Below, one piece after another: positions 6,715 to 10,208 of a DNA stretch of 10,208 bases. Each line of letters starts with the position of its first letter. The first letter of the stretch is position 1. Source of the stretch: Thiobacillus sp. GTDB lineage: Bacteria; Pseudomonadota; Gammaproteobacteria; Burkholderiales; Thiobacillaceae. The translations under genes were made by a program, and so were the position numbers. The DNA lies in contig JAIWOS010000078.1 in assembly GCA_020217265.1 (NCBI GenBank), positions 1 through 10,208 of the forward strand. Reading direction: 5' to 3'. A model generated the notes under the pieces. That model was not told where the DNA came from. It made no database searches and was given only the letters and a program-made list of their open reading frames with translations.

Positions 6715-7251
6715 ATGAATACCGGCAACACACTTCAACGCAGTCTGGCAATGGCGTCGCTGCTCGCCATGAGCGGTTCGGCGTTCGCACTGGACGTCAC
6801 GACCAATGTCGGCCTTTTGCAGAATTACGCAAACGACACCTACATCGGCATCATCAATCACCTCGCGCCCGGCGAACCTTCGGGCACCACATTCACAGAC
6901 TATTTCAACTTCAGCACGTCCGGGGTTGGTGGCTCCAGCGTCGCAACGCAACTCGTGCTGGGCAATTTCCTGGACATCAGCAACCTCCAGGTCAGCCTGT
7001 TCAACGGGACCGCACCCGTCGTGGGCACGCTGGTTGCCGGACCCGTCGGCTCAGGGGTCACCCTGAACGCCATCCTGACCGCCAACGCGCCGTATACCCT
7101 GCAGGTCACGGGCACGACGAGCGGCGTATTCGGGGGCTCGTATTCGGCCGCAATCAGTGCTGTTCCCGAGGCCGACAGCTACGCCATGATGCTCGCCGGT
7201 CTGGGACTGATCGGCTACACCATTGCACGGCGCAAGCAGCATTCAGCCTGA
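6715..7251 (+). CDS. FxDxF-type PEP-CTERM sorted protein
   Basis: The product has 178 residues from ATG 6715, which follows AAGGAGG (6703-6709) by 5 bases; an in-frame ATG at 6688 lies before the ribosome site and is rejected. The signal peptide ends near AFA (residues 22-24). The block GTTFTDYFNFS fits the FxDxF family of PEP-CTERM proteins, small exported beta-rich proteins of unknown role. The tail from residue 150, VPEADSYAMMLAG with a hydrophobic stretch and ARRK, is an exosortase-type sorting signal, again with PEA instead of PEP and nearly the same as the tail of the 1112 gene product. No cysteines. It is isolated between a 242-base leader and a strong terminator, so it can form its own unit. 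Confidence 0.88.
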   Translation: MNTGNTLQRSLAMASLLAMSGSAFALDVTTNVGLLQNYANDTYIGIINHLAPGEPSGTTFTDYFNFSTSGVGGSSVATQLVLGNFLDISNLQVSLFNGTAPVVGTLVAGPVGSGVTLNAILTANAPYTLQVTGTTSGVFGGSYSAAISAVPEADSYAMMLAGLGLIGYTIARRKQHSA

Positions 7252-7258
7252 CCCGATC

Positions 7259-7292
7259 TCCCCCTCGTGCCACAGTGCGAGGGGGATTTTTT
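7259..7292 (+). terminator. Rho-independent terminator
   Basis: CCCCCTCG (7260-7267) pairs perfectly with CGAGGGGG (7278-7285) across a 10-base loop; T7259-A7286 extends it, and six T follow (7287-7292). It starts 7 bases after the stop of the FxDxF PEP-CTERM gene and separates it from the secretion operon. Confidence 0.92.
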
Positions 7293-7375
7293 CGCCTATC
7301 GCCCTGACGGGGCTTTCGGGAAATCCCGGATGTTCAAGATGCGGGTGCAGGTTTTTTGTAACAATAACTTGATGT

Positions 7376-7391
7376 AATGTTCCGGAACGTT
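7376..7391. repeat. Palindrome in the promoter region of the type II secretion operon
   Basis: GTTCCGGAAC (7379-7388) is a perfect 10-bp palindrome. It extends to AATGTTCCGGAACGTT (7376-7391) with a single mismatched position per arm. It overlaps or directly follows a possible -10 box TGTAAT (7373-7378) and lies about 70 bases before the gspG start, a position suited to an operator. No regulator is identified. Confidence 0.45.
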
Positions 7392-7450
7392 TTCGTCGTC
7401 TGCAGGCGCGGCTAACCAGGCCCGCCCCCTCGATATCGAACCCCCAGGCT

Positions 7451-7455
7451 GAGGA
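7451..7455 (+). promoter_or_regulatory. Ribosome binding site fixing a TTG start for gspG
   Basis: GAGGA lies 7 bases before TTG 7463. No in-frame ATG or GTG lies between this site and the prepilin cleavage motif, so TTG is the likely start. Confidence 0.6.
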
Positions 7456-7462
7456 CAGCAGA

Positions 7463-7894
7463 TTGCATACTCATATTTGTATCCGCCATTTCCGGCAAAC
7501 CGGCTTCACGCTGCTCGAGCTTCTGGTCGTGCTGGTGATTCTTGGCTTGCTCGCCGGCTATGTCGCGCCCAAATACTTCTCGCAGGTTGGAAAATCCGAG
7601 GTCAAAACCGCGCGCGCGCAGATCGAAGCGCTGGAAAAGGCGCTCGACCAGTACCGCATCGACACCGGACACTATCCCAGCACCGAACAGGGACTGGCCG
7701 CCCTCAACAGCAAACCGGCCGACGAAGCGCGCTGGGACGGCCCCTACCTGAAAAAAGCCGTCCCCAACGACCCCTGGGGAAAACCCTACCAGTACCGGAT
7801 GCCCGGCGAGAAATCCGAAGTGGACATCTATTCCTTTGGCCGCGACGGCCAGCCGGGCGGAACCGGTGAAAACGCGGATATCGGCAACTGGTAA
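7463..7894 (+). CDS. gspG: Type II secretion major pseudopilin GspG
   Basis: The 143-residue product has a prepilin leader cleaved after G14: G-FTLLELLVVLVILGLLAG, with Phe at +1 and the conserved Glu (E19) at +5, followed by the long N-terminal helix. YVAPKYFSQVGKSEVKTA, TGHYPSTEQGLAAL, DPWGKPYQY and the ending SFGRDGQPGGTGENADIGNW-type block are diagnostic of GspG, including the Asp-rich calcium-site region. Its subunits assemble into the periplasmic pseudopilus of the type II secretion system after processing by a prepilin peptidase (not in the window). The start is TTG 7463 with GAGGA upstream. It opens a gene run in the order gspG - protease - gspF - gspE; a terminator lies upstream. Confidence 0.95.
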   Translation: MHTHICIRHFRQTGFTLLELLVVLVILGLLAGYVAPKYFSQVGKSEVKTARAQIEALEKALDQYRIDTGHYPSTEQGLAALNSKPADEARWDGPYLKKAVPNDPWGKPYQYRMPGEKSEVDIYSFGRDGQPGGTGENADIGNW

Positions 7895-7923
7895 TTGCCC
7901 GAGACAACAAAAAGAGGCGCCGC

Positions 7924-8874
7924 ATGAAAAGCAACACCCCCGGCATCGTTCTGCTCTGCTGCCTGCCGTTTGCCGCACAGGCCAACGTCGACATCGTGTT
8001 CGATTACACCTATGACAACGGCTTTCTCTCCGGCGCCAACGCCGGGCGTCGCGCGCTCCTCGACGCCGCGGCCGAGGTCTACGAGTACCGCCTGCAGGAC
8101 TCGCTGACGCCCATCGTTTCCGGGGGCGGCAATTCCGCCGATTTCGCTTTCCTGAATCCGAACACCCCGGTGGATGCCCTGCCGGAATGGATCTACGGCG
8201 CCAGCATCGGCGCCAACGAGATTCGCATCTACGTGAGCGGCTCCCACGACCTGAACTCCGGCATCGGCTACATTCGAGGCGACAACGGCAGCATCCTCGG
8301 CACCGCCAGCCTCGGCAGCACGTTCGCCACGGGCACCGGCAGCTACGTCGAAAACGCCCTAAGCCGCGGCCAGGCGGGCGCGCTCGGCCCGAATGCCAGC
8401 CAGACCGACTGGGGGGGCTGGGGCGGTTCCATCTCCTTCGACGCCCTCGCCGACTGGTACTTCGACAGCGATCCGAGCACGCCGGAATCCCATGCTGGCT
8501 ACGATTTCTATTCCGTCGCCCTGCACGAAATCGGCCATATCCTCGGCTTTGGCAAAGCCCCGTCGTATTTCAACCTGGTTTCGGGCGGCACCTTCAACGG
8601 CGCAGCCGTGACCGCACTGACCGGAACGCCGCAGCCGGTGAACGGCGCGGATACCGCACACTGGCAGAACGGGCTGCTTTTCGCCGGACAACTCAACGCC
8701 ATGAACCCGGTCATCGCCCCCGGTCAGCGCCTCGCCGTGACCGAGCTCGACTTCGCAGCGCTCGACGACCTGGGCTGGGAGGTGTCCGCGGTTCCGGAAG
8801 CCTCGCACGCCGCGATGCTGCTGTCCGGGCTGGCCTTGCTCGGCTGGCGCCTGCGCAGTCAGCGCCGCACCTGA
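7924..8874 (+). CDS. PEP-CTERM-tailed metzincin-like zinc metalloprotease
   Basis: The 316-residue product has a signal peptide ending near AQA (about residue 19). The zinc motif H201-E202-I-G-H205-I-L-G is clear, with E202 as catalytic base. Position 11 of the metzincin motif HExxHxxGxxH is Lys (K211), so the third ligand must come from elsewhere; H246 in TAHW is the best candidate. NAMNPV (M260) resembles the metzincin Met-turn, followed by TELDFAALDDLGW, common in matrixin-like proteins. The C-terminal tail from residue 290, VPEAS, a hydrophobic stretch and RSQRR, is a PEP-CTERM-type signal with PEA in place of PEP. A modest AGAGG site precedes ATG 7924. The gene sits between gspG and gspF, so it may be a cargo of this system or process cargo. 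Confidence 0.87.
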   Translation: MKSNTPGIVLLCCLPFAAQANVDIVFDYTYDNGFLSGANAGRRALLDAAAEVYEYRLQDSLTPIVSGGGNSADFAFLNPNTPVDALPEWIYGASIGANEIRIYVSGSHDLNSGIGYIRGDNGSILGTASLGSTFATGTGSYVENALSRGQAGALGPNASQTDWGGWGGSISFDALADWYFDSDPSTPESHAGYDFYSVALHEIGHILGFGKAPSYFNLVSGGTFNGAAVTALTGTPQPVNGADTAHWQNGLLFAGQLNAMNPVIAPGQRLAVTELDFAALDDLGWEVSAVPEASHAAMLLSGLALLGWRLRSQRRT

Positions 8875-8886
8875 TCACGTTTCATC

Positions 8887-10071
8887 ATGCGTTATCGCGT
8901 CAAGGCGCTTGCCCCCGGCAAAGGCATCACGGCATTCACGCTCGATGCGATCGACGAAGCCGATGCCCTCGCGCGGCTGCGGCGCGACGGCACCCGGGTG
9001 CTCTCGCTCAGCGCCGAGCGCGGCGGACTGCTGGCGGCGCGGCGCGCGCGTTTTCCCCTGTCGCTTTTCACCCAGGAACTCATCGCCCTGCTCGACGCCG
9101 GTCTCACGCTCACCGAGGCGCTCGAAACGCTGGCCGAAAAGGACAGTCGCGCCGAATCGCGCCAGCTGATCGAACGCCTGCTTGCCACCATGCGCGACGG
9201 CAAGCCGTTTTCCGCCGCACTGGCCGCGCAGGGCGCGACCTTCCCGCCGCTGTATGCCGCCACGGTGAGGGCCGCCGAAAGCACGGGCGACCTGTCGCCT
9301 GCGCTCGCCCGCTACGTCGCCTACCAGAACCAGATCGACACCGTGAAAAAGAAGGTCGTCTCGGCGTCGGTCTACCCGGCGCTACTGATCGGCGTCGGCA
9401 CGCTGGTGATCGCCTTCCTGCTCGGCTACGTGGTGCCGCGCTTCGCCTCGGTCTACGCTGATGCGGGCCGCGACCTGCCCTGGATGTCCCGCATGCTGCT
9501 GGCCTGGGGCGAAACCGTGTCCGCACACGGCGGCTGGATCGCGGCGGGCGCCCTGCTCCTCATCGCCACGGTGGCCGCCGCCCTCATCCGGCCGGCCACG
9601 CGCGCCGCGCTGACGCGCCTTGCCTGGCGCACACCCGCCATCGGCACGCACCTGCGCACCTTCGAGCTTGCCCGGTTCTACCGCAGCCTGGGCATGCTGC
9701 TCACCGGCGGCATACCGATCGTGCAGGCGCTCGGCATGGTGTCGGACCTGCTCTCGGCGCACCTGCGGCAAGGTGCTGCCACCGCGATCGAAGCGATGCG
9801 GCGCGGCGAGTCGATATCCGCCGCCTTCGACCGCGGCGCGCTGACCACGCCGGTGGCCGCCCGGCTCTTGCGCGTGGGCGAAAAGAGCGGCCGCATGGGC
9901 GAGATGATGGAGCGCATCGCGATCTTCCACGACGAGGAAATGGCGCGCTGGGTCGACTGGTTCACGCGGCTGTTCGAACCGCTCCTGATGGTGATCATCG
10001 GGCTGACCATCGGACTGATCGTGGTGCTGCTCTACATGCCGATTTTCGAACTCGCGGGGTCGATCCAGTGA
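8887..10071 (+). CDS. gspF: Type II secretion inner-membrane platform protein GspF
   Basis: The 394-residue length is normal for GspF. Two homologous T2SSF repeats are visible: FTQELIALLDAGLTLTEAL (61-79) and ARFYRSLGMLLTGGIPIVQAL (262-282), each followed by the ESTGDL / GEKSGRMGEM motif (131-136; 331-340). Three membrane segments lie near 164-184, 214-234 and 364-386. The protein forms the inner-membrane platform that links the GspE ATPase to pseudopilus growth. ATG 8887 lies 12 bases after the protease stop without a good ribosome site, so coupling is likely. PilC of type IV pili is related, but the neighbouring gspG favours secretion. Confidence 0.94.
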   Translation: MRYRVKALAPGKGITAFTLDAIDEADALARLRRDGTRVLSLSAERGGLLAARRARFPLSLFTQELIALLDAGLTLTEALETLAEKDSRAESRQLIERLLATMRDGKPFSAALAAQGATFPPLYAATVRAAESTGDLSPALARYVAYQNQIDTVKKKVVSASVYPALLIGVGTLVIAFLLGYVVPRFASVYADAGRDLPWMSRMLLAWGETVSAHGGWIAAGALLLIATVAAALIRPATRAALTRLAWRTPAIGTHLRTFELARFYRSLGMLLTGGIPIVQALGMVSDLLSAHLRQGAATAIEAMRRGESISAAFDRGALTTPVAARLLRVGEKSGRMGEMMERIAIFHDEEMARWVDWFTRLFEPLLMVIIGLTIGLIVVLLYMPIFELAGSIQ

Positions 10072-10208
10072 ACGCTGCCCAGCCGGTGCTCACGGAAGAC
10101 ACGTTGGCCGAGCTGCGCAGCGAAGCGCGCGCCGCCGGGCAACAGCTGCTGCCGCGCCTGCAGGAACGCCTGGGGCTCGACGCCGACGCCGCCCTGGCCG
10201 CGCTGGCG
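10068..10208 (+). CDS. gspE: Probable type II secretion ATPase GspE, N-terminal fragment
   Basis: Only 47 codons are present before the window ends. The GTG at 10068 overlaps the gspF stop by 4 bases (GTGA). The visible sequence, with AGQQLLPRLQERLGLDADAALAALA, is helical and Leu/Ala-rich, as in the N-terminal domain of GspE/PilB ATPases. The assignment rests mainly on position after gspF; no Walker motif is reached. Upstream ribosome site is weak. Confidence 0.55.
   Translation, partial: MNAAQPVLTEDTLAELRSEARAAGQQLLPRLQERLGLDADAALAALA

Noticed and set aside
7453..7469. GG-N10-GC with TTGC resembling a sigma-54 promoter
   Set aside because: It coincides with the ribosome site and TTG start of gspG, so it could not serve as promoter for that gene, and the -24 half lacks TGGC.
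8187..9461. 424-codon open frame on the plus strand across the protease and gspF genes
   Set aside because: It runs out of frame through two well-supported genes and is extremely Arg/Pro/His-rich, typical of a frame shadow.

Overview
The window looks like chromosomal DNA of a high-GC Gram-negative bacterium, most likely a betaproteobacterium of the Rhodocyclales/Nitrosomonadales kind. This is inferred from three proteins with PEP-CTERM-type tails, a sigma-54 activator with a matching -24/-12 promoter, type II secretion genes and abundant secreted proteins. No 16S or other taxonomic marker is present, so the assignment is loose.

Layout. (1) 1-700, minus strand: the first 233 codons of a sigma-54 enhancer-binding activator with an N-terminal Cys/His-rich PAS-like sensor region and an AAA+ domain; its end lies outside the window. 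(2) 701-1111: a divergent regulatory region with an array of TGTCA/TGACA half-sites (770-932), including three TGACA-N3-TGTCA inverted repeats, and a good sigma-54 promoter at 980-995. (3) 1112-6472: six co-directional genes that look like one operon, all for exported proteins: a PPC-domain PEP-CTERM protein, a 574-residue beta-propeller-like protein, a YtkA/FixH-like small protein, a MauG-like di-heme cytochrome c peroxidase-family enzyme, an unknown exported protein (GTG start, 4-base overlap) and a CARDB-like protein. (4) 6715-7251: an FxDxF-type PEP-CTERM protein followed by a strong rho-independent terminator. (5) 7463 to the right edge: a type II secretion operon, gspG (TTG start) - PEP-CTERM-tailed metalloprotease - gspF - probable gspE (cut by the edge).

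How it may work together (inference). The divergent activator probably binds the half-site array and turns on the six-gene operon through sigma-54. The MauG-like enzyme carries a Tyr where classical peroxidases have the Met heme ligand. This suggests that it oxidatively modifies a partner protein rather than simply removing peroxide, and its four exported neighbours are natural candidate partners. The downstream operon couples a secretion machine to a protease with an exosortase-type tail, hinting that PEP-CTERM sorting and type II secretion cooperate here. All three tails read PEA rather than PEP. No exosortase, sigma-54 gene or polysaccharide gene is in the window.
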